Below are positions 45,604 to 54,690 of a stretch of 54,845 nucleotides of DNA, one piece after another; the first letter of the stretch is position 1, and each line of letters opens with the position of its first letter. Below the pieces are notes generated by a model, which saw only the letters and a program-made list of their open reading frames with translations, was not told where the DNA came from and ran no database searches. The position numbers and the translations under genes are program-made. The DNA comes from Firmicutes bacterium AM55-24TS (GTDB lineage Bacteria > Bacillota > Clostridia > UBA1381). The stretch is taken from NCBI GenBank assembly GCA_003460745.1, contig QTVU01000019.1:1-54845 (forward strand), in the 5' to 3' direction.

Positions 45604-48060
45604 TTATTGAGCTATTATTATACGAATTCTGCCACCCAAAGTCTGTGCCTTATCGTAATAAGCAGTAAGCTTATAATTTCCGTTTATAGCATCATCAAGT
45701 GTTATCTTCAAATATTTATTAACATCTGTCTTATGATATACAATCACCTTATCACTAAGCAAATATGTTTGATTATTGATTTTCGCCTCTGTACGTGTAA
45801 GCGAAGTTATATTGCTTGGATACGATGAAAGCTGACGCATACTTTCAATACCTGTTTGGTCCATACTGAATCTGTGCGGACCTTTTACATTTGTTGAGAA
45901 TGCAGTCGCATATGTGTTTTGCGTACCGTCTATATCAATAGTATATGTATGAGTAGTTGAATCAGCAGCAGTGATTACCCCGTACTTATAAGCATCACCC
46001 GTTATATCTTTCAATATAAGCTCGTCAATCTCACCGGCTTTATTCTTTGAATAATACAATACGCTTGAAGATTTTATCGTAACACCGTCAAGACGCTGCG
46101 GATAAATTCTTGTGTACATTGCTAAGTCGTCGCTTGCAGTTCCGGCAGTGTCAAGAATCTTCACATCGTCTGCAAGGGTATAATCGCCAAATTTATTCTT
46201 TTCGGAATTAAACTTACCGCTTACGTTGTCATACCCCTTTGCTCTTGAAAGACTTGCTTTACCGTTTGTAAATGATACATTTACTACAGCACATTTAAGC
46301 GAACTGCAATCTGATGAAGTCGCATATTCATTTACTGTTCCGTCAGGTGTAACAACCTTTGCATAGTAACTTGAATATACTGTATTATCAGGCTTTGTGA
46401 AATCTTTTTTGCCTGTTTCCGTAACAAATCCTACTGTTGTGTGTGAAGATGTGCTTTCACTTCCGCCGACAACTCCGGCTACCTCGCCGTTTCTGCCAAG
46501 AAGAAGTGTTACGGTATCACCGTACTTAAATGTTCCGCTTGATGAAAGTGCATTAAATGCGTCTACGCTTTCAACAGAATACTCTTTACCCGAAATTGTA
46601 ACGCTTGTCGGCGAATCCTTTGTCGGTGACGCCTTTTCGTACACGCCTGTAACCTTATCCGTATAAGCAAGCACCATATTCAAATCTTTACAATAGTAAA
46701 TAATATCGTTAAGCTGAATTTCCGATGCGTCAACCTTATTACCGCTTCTCATTACCGTTGTCGAACCGTTTGTATCGAAATTCGCGATCCAATTTGAATT
46801 TGTAACCTTGACCGGTCCTTCCATATTACCCTTTTCATAGCTTACGTAATCAACATTACTTCCGTCCATCTTTACATAAAGAATGTCGCCCATTGCCATT
46901 TCATTCTTTACAGCACCGTATGTACTCTTATTCTTATCTTTGTAACAAGTTGTGCCGTCTGTTATATCAATCTGTTCAAAACTGCCGTTTTTATAACATA
47001 TAACTGCATCTGAAAGAAGTGAATAGATTACATATTTATCAAAGCTGTCCGTACCTGTTTCGCTGTCTTTTGCAACAAGCATTGCATAGTCAACAGAACC
47101 GTTTGAATTTTTAAACAGCTTGAATGTATCGCCTTTTTCGGCTTGCATTGCGGCATTTTCGTATGTAAGTGCCTGTGACTTGTAATATGTAGTTGTGTTT
47201 GAATTGATGTTATACATATCGCCGTCAAGAATTATATCTGAACCGATTACGTTTGAAACGGTGTATTCTTCAACTTGCTGGTCACGCGGTGTAAATGACA
47301 CAAAATCTTCATCGTTCTTTACGACAATATCGCCTTTTCTGCCGACATAATCGCTGTTAAAATTACCGTCAAATTCAAATGTTCCGGCTGTTGTATAGAT
47401 TTTATCAGTTCCAAGTGAGCTGTCCTCGTTGTGTGACGCAATAATCGTAACACCCTCAATAACTTTACTGTCAAACACTGAAGTTATAAGTTTGCTTTGA
47501 TTATCTTTGATTTTTGTGTCAAGTGTATTGTAAATAAGTCTTGCAACCTGACGTCTTGTAAGTGCCTCGCCTTGCTCGGCATTTACGTTCTTTGTAATTT
47601 CAAGACTGTTTGCAAGCCCCATTTGACCGTAAGGCCATGAATCGCCGAAATCCTGTGTTGTGTATCCAAGCACCTTTAATACCATTGTAAGTGCCTCTTC
47701 ATATGATACCGTATTGTCAGGTCTGAATGTTGAATCAACATATCCCTCCGCAATTCCGGCTGATACAGCGGCCTTTATGTAAGGTGCTGACCAGTGAGTA
47801 TATGTAACGTCTTTAAAAGGTGATACTTTTAAACCTGTTGCTACTGTATCTTTGTAGCTTGATGACGCTACTGCAATTTTCGCAAATTCCGCTCTTGATA
47901 CATTGTCATCAAGTCTTAAATTTCCGTCATCATCGCCGACCATTATATTAAGTTCCGACAAAAGCGACATAATATCTTCGTCATTGTTCCAGTCTGCCAA
48001 TGCAGGCAAAGTCGATAATGACATAGCCGCCGCCAAAACAAAAGAAATTATTTTCTTCAT
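45604..48060 (-). CDS. SLH-domain cell-surface protein
   Basis: An 818-residue exported protein. Signal peptide at residues 1-22 (ends ALA). Three S-layer homology repeats follow: about 25-75 (VSRAEFAKIAVAS), 78-135 (FKDVTYTHWSAPYIKAAVSAG, FRPDNTVSYEEALTMV) and 138-190 (WPYGQMGLANSLEI, LTRRQVARLIYNTL). SLH repeats bind pyruvylated wall polymers. The remaining 600 residues are beta-rich with repeated YTxxKVTGVYEK-like strands and no catalytic motif that I recognise, so a surface-layer or scaffold protein is the best call. Monocistronic. Confidence 0.85.
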   Translation of the reverse strand: MKKIISFVLAAAMSLSTLPALADWNNDEDIMSLLSELNIMVGDDDGNLRLDDNVSRAEFAKIAVASSSYKDTVATGLKVSPFKDVTYTHWSAPYIKAAVSAGIAEGYVDSTFRPDNTVSYEEALTMVLKVLGYTTQDFGDSWPYGQMGLANSLEITKNVNAEQGEALTRRQVARLIYNTLDTKIKDNQSKLITSVFDSKVIEGVTIIASHNEDSSLGTDKIYTTAGTFEFDGNFNSDYVGRKGDIVVKNDEDFVSFTPRDQQVEEYTVSNVIGSDIILDGDMYNINSNTTTYYKSQALTYENAAMQAEKGDTFKLFKNSNGSVDYAMLVAKDSETGTDSFDKYVIYSLLSDAVICYKNGSFEQIDITDGTTCYKDKNKSTYGAVKNEMAMGDILYVKMDGSNVDYVSYEKGNMEGPVKVTNSNWIANFDTNGSTTVMRSGNKVDASEIQLNDIIYYCKDLNMVLAYTDKVTGVYEKASPTKDSPTSVTISGKEYSVESVDAFNALSSSGTFKYGDTVTLLLGRNGEVAGVVGGSESTSSHTTVGFVTETGKKDFTKPDNTVYSSYYAKVVTPDGTVNEYATSSDCSSLKCAVVNVSFTNGKASLSRAKGYDNVSGKFNSEKNKFGDYTLADDVKILDTAGTASDDLAMYTRIYPQRLDGVTIKSSSVLYYSKNKAGEIDELILKDITGDAYKYGVITAADSTTHTYTIDIDGTQNTYATAFSTNVKGPHRFSMDQTGIESMRQLSSYPSNITSLTRTEAKINNQTYLLSDKVIVYHKTDVNKYLKITLDDAINGNYKLTAYYDKAQTLGGRIRIIIAQ

Positions 48061-48138
48061 AACTTACTTCCTTTCCGTATATGTTATAAATCCGAGAAAA
48101 TCTCAGTCCGAGAGAAAATCATTCGTATCGCTGAGTTA

Positions 48139-49311
48139 TCAATCATAACGTAACGCATCTATCGGATTTAATTTGGCTGCTTTTTTAGCAGGCATATAGC
48201 CGAAGAACACACCTATCATCGCCGAAACCGTAAACGATACTATAATAGATGTCGGGGTCGGTAATATATCCATCCCCAAAAGTTTACCTGCCAGTATTGC
48301 CAAAAGCGAGCCTACAATAATACCGATTACACCGCCCAAACAACTAAGCATACCCGCCTCAATAACGAATTGAGAAAGTATATCTTTCTGCTTTGCACCA
48401 AGCGATTTTCTGATACCTATTTCCCTTGTACGTTCCGTAACCGACACAAGCATAATATTCATAATACCGATACCGGCAACAACAAGCGATATAGCCGCGA
48501 TTGCGATAAGCATAAGTTCCATTTTATCAAGAATATCGGTTACACTGTCTGCCATAGACTTCATTGACGTTACAGTATAGTAATCACTGTCGCCTATATC
48601 TTTATCACAAAGTGCTTCTAAAAGCAAAACCGCTTCCTCAACCTTTTCCTGGTCAACCGCATAGACAACATAGCTGCTTACGGTTGATGTACGGTTTGTG
48701 TATGACGCCAAAGTGTACGGTATATACACACAGTTATCCGAAGAATTTTCTGTCGAGTCGTCCTGTTCTTCAAGTATTCCGACAACTTCATACGGCGTAC
48801 CCGTTATTTGAATAGACTTACCGAGTGCGTCACCGCCGAAAACTTCTTTTGCTATATAAGTACCGATAACGCAGACTTTCTGCTTTCTCTCAACGTCAAC
48901 ATATGTAAGCTCACGTCCGTATGTAATATTATACTTTTTCATTCCGAGATAGTATTCGTTTACACCTGTTGCCTGTGTTGAAATTGTATCACTGCCGTTT
49001 TTTATAAATGCAGGCATTGAAACTGTCGGTGACTGACCTGCAATAATATCGGAATGTTCTTCCGCAAGCTGTTCCATTTCTTCAGGCTTTACTTCCTTTG
49101 TCGCGGAACGGTCTTGAATTGAAACATTGATTGATTCAATACCCATTTCTTCAAATGCGTCCGTTATTTCCGATGTCATTCCCGACATAAGACTTACAAG
49201 CGCAATAACCGCCGTAATACCGATTATAATACCGAGCATTGTAAGTATTGAACGCATTTTGTTGCCGACAATACTTGACATTGCCATCTGAAAACATTTC
49301 CAAATACTCAT
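48139..49311 (-). CDS. MacB-type ABC transporter permease
   Basis: A 390-residue permease with one N-terminal helix (SIVGNKMRSILTMLGIIIGI), a large extracytoplasmic domain (residues about 45-270) and three C-terminal helices, the MacB/FtsX layout. Motifs: SVTERTREIGIRKSLGAKQKDI after the second helix and the ending GYMPAKKAAKLNPIDALRYD. MacB-type permeases drive export of peptides or drugs by mechanotransmission. I use ATG 49311; a TTG at 49317 would overlap the upstream stop. Last gene of the MarR-adaptor-ATPase-permease operon. Confidence 0.9.
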   Translation of the reverse strand: MSIWKCFQMAMSSIVGNKMRSILTMLGIIIGITAVIALVSLMSGMTSEITDAFEEMGIESINVSIQDRSATKEVKPEEMEQLAEEHSDIIAGQSPTVSMPAFIKNGSDTISTQATGVNEYYLGMKKYNITYGRELTYVDVERKQKVCVIGTYIAKEVFGGDALGKSIQITGTPYEVVGILEEQDDSTENSSDNCVYIPYTLASYTNRTSTVSSYVVYAVDQEKVEEAVLLLEALCDKDIGDSDYYTVTSMKSMADSVTDILDKMELMLIAIAAISLVVAGIGIMNIMLVSVTERTREIGIRKSLGAKQKDILSQFVIEAGMLSCLGGVIGIIVGSLLAILAGKLLGMDILPTPTSIIVSFTVSAMIGVFFGYMPAKKAAKLNPIDALRYD

Positions 49312-49313
49312 AA

Positions 49314-50075
49314 TCAAGTCGCCCCCTTTGCTCTTTCATCTTCGGGAGCATCTTCGCCCGCACCGTGCTGATTCATTACTGTTACGTCACCCTCTGCCGG
49401 ACCGTCATAAACGATACGTCCGTCTGTTATACGAATGATACGTTTTGCTTTTGCCGCTATCGAGTTATCGTGAGTGATAAGAATAATCGTATTACCCTCC
49501 GCATTAAGTTTCTGCAAAAACAGCATTACTTCACGACCTGTACGCGAGTCAAGTGCACCTGTCGGCTCATCGGCAAGTATTACCGACGGATCGCCTGCTA
49601 AAGCTCTTGCTATTGACACTCTCTGTTGCTGACCACCCGAAAGCTGTGTCGGGTGGTTTTTCGCTTTTGATTTAAGTCCTACTCTGTCAAGTGAAGCAAG
49701 TGCTCTTTTCTCTTGTTCCGCGTCGCTAAGTCCCGCATACAAAAGCGGCAGTTCAACGTTTTCCAATACTGTTAATTTCGGCAGTAAGTTATATTGCTGA
49801 AATATAAATCCAAGCATTTTATTTCTTACATCAGCCAATTCATCTTGACTGTAATTATTAATTTCTCGTCCGTTTAATCTGTAAACACCCTTTGTTGCCA
49901 CGTCAAGGCAACCTATAATATTCATACAAGTAGATTTACCACTACCCGACTGACCTACTATCGCAACAAATTCGCCTTTGTTTATGGTAAGAGATATTCC
50001 GTCAAGTGCGTGAACTTCCGTATCACCCATATGATAAATCTTATAAACATCTTTCATTTCTACCAATGGAGGCAT
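49314..50075 (-). CDS. MacB/LolD-type ABC transporter ATP-binding protein
   Basis: A 253-residue ATPase. Walker A GQSGSGKST (residues about 40-48), Q-loop FQQYNLLPKLTVLENV, signature LSGGQQQRVSIARAL, Walker B VILADEPTGALDS and switch His ILITHD are intact. It ends with an acidic tail of about 30 residues (GAGEDAPEDERAK) not seen in typical relatives. Strong GGAGGTGA site before ATG. It pairs with the permease (nearly abutting genes) and the adaptor. Confidence 0.93.
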   Translation of the reverse strand: MPPLVEMKDVYKIYHMGDTEVHALDGISLTINKGEFVAIVGQSGSGKSTCMNIIGCLDVATKGVYRLNGREINNYSQDELADVRNKMLGFIFQQYNLLPKLTVLENVELPLLYAGLSDAEQEKRALASLDRVGLKSKAKNHPTQLSGGQQQRVSIARALAGDPSVILADEPTGALDSRTGREVMLFLQKLNAEGNTIILITHDNSIAAKAKRIIRITDGRIVYDGPAEGDVTVMNQHGAGEDAPEDERAKGAT

Positions 50076-50092
50076 TTTACTTCACCTCCGCT

Positions 50093-52363
50093 TTATCTTC
50101 CGCCCGGCATTCCGCCACCGCCGCCGGACATACCTCCGCCGCCTGGCATTCCGCCGCCACCGGACATTCCGCCGCCTGACATTCCGCCGCCTGACATTCC
50201 TCCGCCGGGCATTCCGCCCATATTGCCATTAGGAACTACATACATATCTTGAGCATTTTGAACACCGAATGACGCATTCGCACTTGACGATTCTGTGTCA
50301 AGCGTTCTTACCCGGTCTTTTTCTGTTAAACCCGACTTGATTTCGATATAGTCTGTATCGTTAATTCCTGTTTCAACCTGAATTGCACGGTAACCGTCCG
50401 GTACATCTATATTAGTAGGTACACTTTCTTTAGTCACCGAAATTTCATCCGATTTATCACCGTTCGGTGTATCGCCGCTTACAACCGGCATACCGCTTGA
50501 CTGTGGCTTATCGTCCTTATCATCGGCTTTCTTCTTATCGTCCGTTTTACCCGATTTATCTTTATTACCCTTTATAATATCCGTAACATCATTTTCGTGA
50601 GTTGTTCCGTCGTCCTTTACAAATACAATATTGCCTCTGTTTACACTGTTTACAGGTACTGCAATTACATTGTCAGCCTCTTCAACAACAATTTCAGCGT
50701 CAACATTCATACCAGGCAACAAATCACCGTAATTTTCTATTTGAATTTCGATAGTGTATGTTGTTACACCGTTTTCGTTTACACCGTCTACAGGAACTTT
50801 TGTAACCACACCTTCAAATTCACCCTCTACCGCGTCTGCCGTTACAGTAGCTTTTTGACCTGTCTTAACAAGTGCTATTTCCGTTTCGTCAACGTCAATA
50901 GAGAATTTAACGCTTGACAAATCATAAATTACACAAAGCGGATCTGTTGCATTTGAAGAATCTATCGTATCGCCTGCTTTTGAGTTTTTCTTAACGACTG
51001 TACCCTCAATCGGAGCTTCTACAACATAATCGTCAACTGCGTCCTGTGCTTTTTCTATACCAAGTTCGGCATCGTCAAGTGCAAGCTGTGCGTTCTTTAT
51101 GCTTGAATCCTGTGAGAAAGTATCGTTTTGCAATACTTGCTTTTCAAGTGCCAAAACCGCATCATTATATGAAAGCTGTGCATTGCTCATTGTCGAGTTT
51201 TGATTATCATACTTAACATATCCGACTTTTTGACCGCTGTAAACAGAATCTCCTACCGCAATATTAAGATTTTCAAGTGTGCCTGATGCCGTTGATGTTA
51301 TTGTTCCCTCGCTTACATATTCAAATTGTGCCGTATTTGCACAAGCAACTCCGTTTATTTCCGCACTGCCGTAATCATTTGTTGTAAGTGCGCCCGGATT
51401 TGTGACTTCAACCGTTACATACACAACTTTAGCGTGTGCGTCTGTTGAAACGGCTGACGATGATTTTTCTTTAACAGTTCCGTAAATCGTATCGCCCGAA
51501 CCTATAACAGATACTGTTGCGGCTGCGCCTGTCTGAATACTTTCGGCATCAACTTCATTAAACGGTATTCTCAGTTTCATATAAGAATCGTCATACAATG
51601 TTGCAACCGCTGCACCGGCATTGATATGGTCACCTTCTTTTACGGATAATTCTTTAACTTTACCTGCTGAATTTGACTGTATGTATTGATTGTTTTTAGT
51701 ATCGTTAAGCGAATTTAATGCCTTTGTCACTGCATTTTGTGCAGACTTTGTACCGATATTGTTTGAAGAAACGGTCTGTGCCTTTTGCTTTACTGCGTCA
51801 ACATATGCCTGTTGTGCTTTTGCAAGTGCATTTTTTGCCGTACTCAAAGAATTTTGAGCGTCACTGTCCTCAAATTGATAAAGCTTATCACCTTTCTTAA
51901 CAACGTCACCCTCTTTGAACGTATCACTTGTTATATCGCCCGACTTGATAGTTGTTACTTTATACGAATCATTCGGCTCGATAGATGATGAACCTGTGAT
52001 TGTATTTGTGATAGTACGACGTTCAACCAGCGAATCGGTATACATAACTTTTACGGCACTGTTGTTTTTGGACTTTATAATAAGTCCCGAACACACGCCT
52101 GCAAGTATTGCTATTACAAGAATAATTATAAGTAATTTCTTGCCTATCTTAAACTTACCGATAAAGAACTTCTTGTTTTGCTTGTCATATCCAATAAATT
52201 TCTTTTTCGGTTTCTTTTCTTCTTCCTCACTGTCGCCGTCATCATCTGAAAATCCAGATACTTCTTCAAAATTGAGTTCGTCTGCATTTGTATCTTCTGT
52301 GTTAGATACTTCTGCTTCACTTTCCAAAAGCTTTTGCTCCTTTTCAGAAGTAAAATCTCCCAT
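50093..52363 (-). CDS. HlyD/RND-type periplasmic adaptor of the MacAB-like exporter
   Basis: A 756-residue membrane-fusion protein. An unusually long, acidic cytoplasmic tail (residues about 1-70, runs of Asp/Glu then KKPKKK) precedes one helix (about 78-98). Two biotinyl-lipoyl-like hairpins (VKKGDKLYQFEDSD; GDSVYSGQKVGYVK) and coiled-coil segments follow, then beta-barrel domains (VKFSIDVDETEIALVKTGQK; NVIAVPVNSVNRGNIVFV). A Lys/Asp-rich insertion lies at about 600-650. The last 45 residues are a Gly/Met/Pro/Ser repeat. In Gram-positive MacAB systems such adaptors link the permease to extracellular release. Start ATG 52363, 8 bases after GGAGG. Confidence 0.85.
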   Translation of the reverse strand: MGDFTSEKEQKLLESEAEVSNTEDTNADELNFEEVSGFSDDDGDSEEEEKKPKKKFIGYDKQNKKFFIGKFKIGKKLLIIILVIAILAGVCSGLIIKSKNNSAVKVMYTDSLVERRTITNTITGSSSIEPNDSYKVTTIKSGDITSDTFKEGDVVKKGDKLYQFEDSDAQNSLSTAKNALAKAQQAYVDAVKQKAQTVSSNNIGTKSAQNAVTKALNSLNDTKNNQYIQSNSAGKVKELSVKEGDHINAGAAVATLYDDSYMKLRIPFNEVDAESIQTGAAATVSVIGSGDTIYGTVKEKSSSAVSTDAHAKVVYVTVEVTNPGALTTNDYGSAEINGVACANTAQFEYVSEGTITSTASGTLENLNIAVGDSVYSGQKVGYVKYDNQNSTMSNAQLSYNDAVLALEKQVLQNDTFSQDSSIKNAQLALDDAELGIEKAQDAVDDYVVEAPIEGTVVKKNSKAGDTIDSSNATDPLCVIYDLSSVKFSIDVDETEIALVKTGQKATVTADAVEGEFEGVVTKVPVDGVNENGVTTYTIEIQIENYGDLLPGMNVDAEIVVEEADNVIAVPVNSVNRGNIVFVKDDGTTHENDVTDIIKGNKDKSGKTDDKKKADDKDDKPQSSGMPVVSGDTPNGDKSDEISVTKESVPTNIDVPDGYRAIQVETGINDTDYIEIKSGLTEKDRVRTLDTESSSANASFGVQNAQDMYVVPNGNMGGMPGGGMSGGGMSGGGMSGGGGMPGGGGMSGGGGGMPGGR
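50098..50216 (-). repeat. Tandem repeat coding for the Gly/Met tail of the adaptor
   Basis: Imperfect 15- to 18-base units based on GGCGGAATGTCAGGC code for GGM(S/P)GG repeats, seven or so in a row. Unit number may vary by slippage. Confidence 0.75.
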
Positions 52364-52391
52364 ATTTCTTGCCTCCTGCACCTTTATATTT

Positions 52392-52817
52392 TTAACTTAT
52401 CTGCTCTGCGACTTTAGTTAATTTATCGCAAAACATTTTAAGGTCTGCTTCATCTACATCTCTGAAACATTCCTGTAAGTTTTTGATTATAACTTTCCTT
52501 TGATTTTCATATGCTTTTCTGCCCTCGTCAGTAAGAACTATATAACTCTTACGCTTATCGGTTGTATCCGATATACTTTTAACCAAGTTTTTTTTCTTCA
52601 AAGCCTTTATGCTTTGAGAAATAGCCGCCTTACTGACTTTTAAAATGTCACTCATCATAGTGACCGTCATCATTTTTCCGTCATTTGCGGACTGAGTAAG
52701 TAAATTCAACATCATATAATCGCCCCTTGACATTTCCTCAAAAGGACACTTTGAAAGAAACCACAGCTTTATCCTGCTTACGATTTCCCAACATTGAAGA
52801 AACATTTCTTCTTTCAC
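52392..52817 (-). CDS. MarR family transcriptional regulator
   Basis: A 141-residue winged-helix repressor. The recognition region TMMSDILKVSKAAISQSIKALKKKNLVKS and the wing SDTTDKRKSYIVLTDEGRKAY (DxRxxxxxLT pattern) are standard for MarR. Start taken as GTG 52817 with GGGGGGA at 52824-52830; the longer frame to GTG 52832 is less likely. First gene of the exporter operon, 29 bases before the adaptor. It probably represses its own operon through the palindrome at 52853-52867, with release by a drug-like ligand. Confidence 0.88.
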   Translation of the reverse strand: MKEEMFLQCWEIVSRIKLWFLSKCPFEEMSRGDYMMLNLLTQSANDGKMMTVTMMSDILKVSKAAISQSIKALKKKNLVKSISDTTDKRKSYIVLTDEGRKAYENQRKVIIKNLQECFRDVDEADLKMFCDKLTKVAEQIS

Positions 52818-52852
52818 CGTGTATCCCCCCACACACCGTAATATTAAATTTT

Positions 52853-52897
52853 GTTAATTTACTTAACCATTTTACCACCACAATTATTCAAAGTCAA
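52853..52897 (-). promoter_or_regulatory. Promoter and MarR operator of the exporter operon
   Basis: Minus strand: TTGACT (52897-52892), 17-bp spacer, TAAAAT (52874-52869). Directly after the -10 box lies the palindrome GTTAA-GTAAA-TTAAC (52867-52853), where RNA polymerase would start; MarR sites commonly have this form and place. Confidence 0.55.
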
Positions 52898-52946
52898 CAT
52901 TTACACTTTTGATACAATATGAATTTACACTTTATTCACATTTCAT

Positions 52947-52975
52947 TTGAATATTATTAACTTTTAGTATATAAT
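52947..52975 (+). promoter_or_regulatory. Promoter of adenine deaminase
   Basis: TTGAAT (52947-52952), 17-bp spacer, TATAAT (52970-52975), 32 bases before the GTG start. No purine riboswitch is visible in the short leader. Confidence 0.6.
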
Positions 52976-53007
52976 AACTGTATCATAATTATACGAGGTG
53001 ATATTAA

Positions 53008-54651
53008 GTGAAAAAAACATATATTGATACGGCTATGGAACGTATCGCACCTGATTTAATACTTAAAGGCGGAAACGTTGTCGATGTTTTTTCCGGCAGA
53101 GTTATTAAAGCTGATGTTATAATAAAAGACGGTATTATCTGCGGTGTCGGTTCATACAGCGGTGAAAACGAACAAGACGTTTCCGGCAAATATATTATGC
53201 CGGGTTTTATTGATTCGCACGTTCATATCGAATCATCTATGACGCAGCCGTCCGAATATGCAAAGGCAGTTATGCCTCACGGTATTACAACCGTTATTGC
53301 CGATCCTCACGAAATAACAAACGTATGCGGTGAAGACGGTCTTGAATTTATGTTAAAGTCTGCGAAAAATATTCCGCTTGACGTAAATCTTATGTTGCCG
53401 TCATGTGTACCTGCAACACCTTTTGAACATACAGGTGCTAATCTTGACGCAAAAACCACTCAAAAACTTGCGCCTAAATTCTTCGGTATCGGTGAAATGA
53501 TGAACTATCCCGGTATTGTTTCAGGTGATGATGAAACGCTCGGTAAGCTATGTCTTGACATCGTTGACGGTCACGCACCTTTGCTTTCAGGTCATGAGCT
53601 TGACGCATATGCAAGTGCCGGTATAAAAACCGACCATGAATGCAGTGTCATTGAAGAAATGACCGAAAAGATAAGCAAAGGTATGTATATTCTTCTTCGT
53701 GAGGGTACCCTTTCGCTTGACGTTGCCAAGCTTATCAAGGGCGTAACCCCTTACACGTTAAGACGTTGTGCGTTTTGTACCGATGACAGATTTGTCGGCG
53801 AAATTATTCGTGACGGCAGTATTGACCACTGTATCAGAAAAGCCGTTTCACTCGGTCTTAACAATATTGACGCAATCATTATGGCAACGCTTAACGCTTG
53901 TGAAATCTACGGTATGAAGAATAAAGGGGCAATCGCTCCGTCATACGTTGCCGATATTGTCGTTGCCGATGATTTGAATTTAAGTTCAATATCACAAGTC
54001 TATAAAAACGGCAAACTTGTATGCGAAAACGGTAAAGCATTGTTTGAATGCGAAACAGTTGACAATTCAAAAGTTACAAATACCGTTCATCTGCCGAAAA
54101 TATCAGCCGACTTCTTCAAAACTGATGTTAAAGACAAATTTGACGCTATTGAACTTATACCCGAAAGTATTATCACAAAAAAGGTTACTGTATCGTATTC
54201 CGACAGTCTTTCTAAAGTATGCGTTATCGAACGTCATCATAATTTAGGTACAAAGGGTATCGGATTTGTAACCAATTACGGAATTACAAACGGTGCTATC
54301 GCCACTTCTATCGGTCACGACAGCCATAACGTAATCGTTATCGGCGATAACGACAGCGATATGGCACTTGCCGTAAATACTCTCGGTACAAGCGGCGGTA
54401 TTGCAGTTTGTTCAGAGGGTAAAGTTATCGCGTCAATGACTCTTGATATTGCGGGACTTATGTCCGTAAAATCAGCCGATGAAGTTACAAGAGAACACGA
54501 TAACCTTTACAGTGCCGCAAAAGTGCTTAATATAACAGATAAAATCGATCCGTTTTTGTCACTCGCATTTTTGCCGCTACCGGTAATCCCCGAAGTTCGT
54601 ATTACCGATTCGGGACTTTTCGATGTTATTAATTTTAAATTTGTGGAATGA
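53008..54651 (+). CDS. ade: Adenine deaminase
   Basis: A 547-residue amidohydrolase converting adenine to hypoxanthine for purine salvage. Metal-site motifs: MPGFIDSHVHIESSM (residues about 67-81), GITTVIADPHEITNVCG, FFGIGEMMNYPG, GHAPLLSGHEL and FCTDDRF. The C-terminal domain (RHHNLGTKGIGFVTNYG, IATSIGHDSHNVIVIGDND) is specific to this enzyme. Length equals the family norm. Start is GTG with GAGGTG 7 bases upstream. It is divergent from the MarR operon and monocistronic. Confidence 0.95.
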   Translation: MKKTYIDTAMERIAPDLILKGGNVVDVFSGRVIKADVIIKDGIICGVGSYSGENEQDVSGKYIMPGFIDSHVHIESSMTQPSEYAKAVMPHGITTVIADPHEITNVCGEDGLEFMLKSAKNIPLDVNLMLPSCVPATPFEHTGANLDAKTTQKLAPKFFGIGEMMNYPGIVSGDDETLGKLCLDIVDGHAPLLSGHELDAYASAGIKTDHECSVIEEMTEKISKGMYILLREGTLSLDVAKLIKGVTPYTLRRCAFCTDDRFVGEIIRDGSIDHCIRKAVSLGLNNIDAIIMATLNACEIYGMKNKGAIAPSYVADIVVADDLNLSSISQVYKNGKLVCENGKALFECETVDNSKVTNTVHLPKISADFFKTDVKDKFDAIELIPESIITKKVTVSYSDSLSKVCVIERHHNLGTKGIGFVTNYGITNGAIATSIGHDSHNVIVIGDNDSDMALAVNTLGTSGGIAVCSEGKVIASMTLDIAGLMSVKSADEVTREHDNLYSAAKVLNITDKIDPFLSLAFLPLPVIPEVRITDSGLFDVINFKFVE

Positions 54652-54663
54652 TGTTTTATTTCG

Positions 54664-54690
54664 CAGGGGCGATCAGTGGTCGCCCTTTTT
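54664..54690 (+). terminator. Terminator of adenine deaminase
   Basis: Palindrome GGGCGATCA / TGGTCGCCC (one mismatch by G-U) then TTTTT. It belongs to the same hairpin family as 11209-11227. Confidence 0.7.

Noticed and set aside
50010..50252. Plus-strand Pro-rich frame (PPPGIPPPP type)
   Set aside because: Antisense of the Gly/Met repeat tail of the adaptor gene.
52976..53007. Purine riboswitch before adenine deaminase
   Set aside because: The leader is only about 25 bases, too short for the aptamer.
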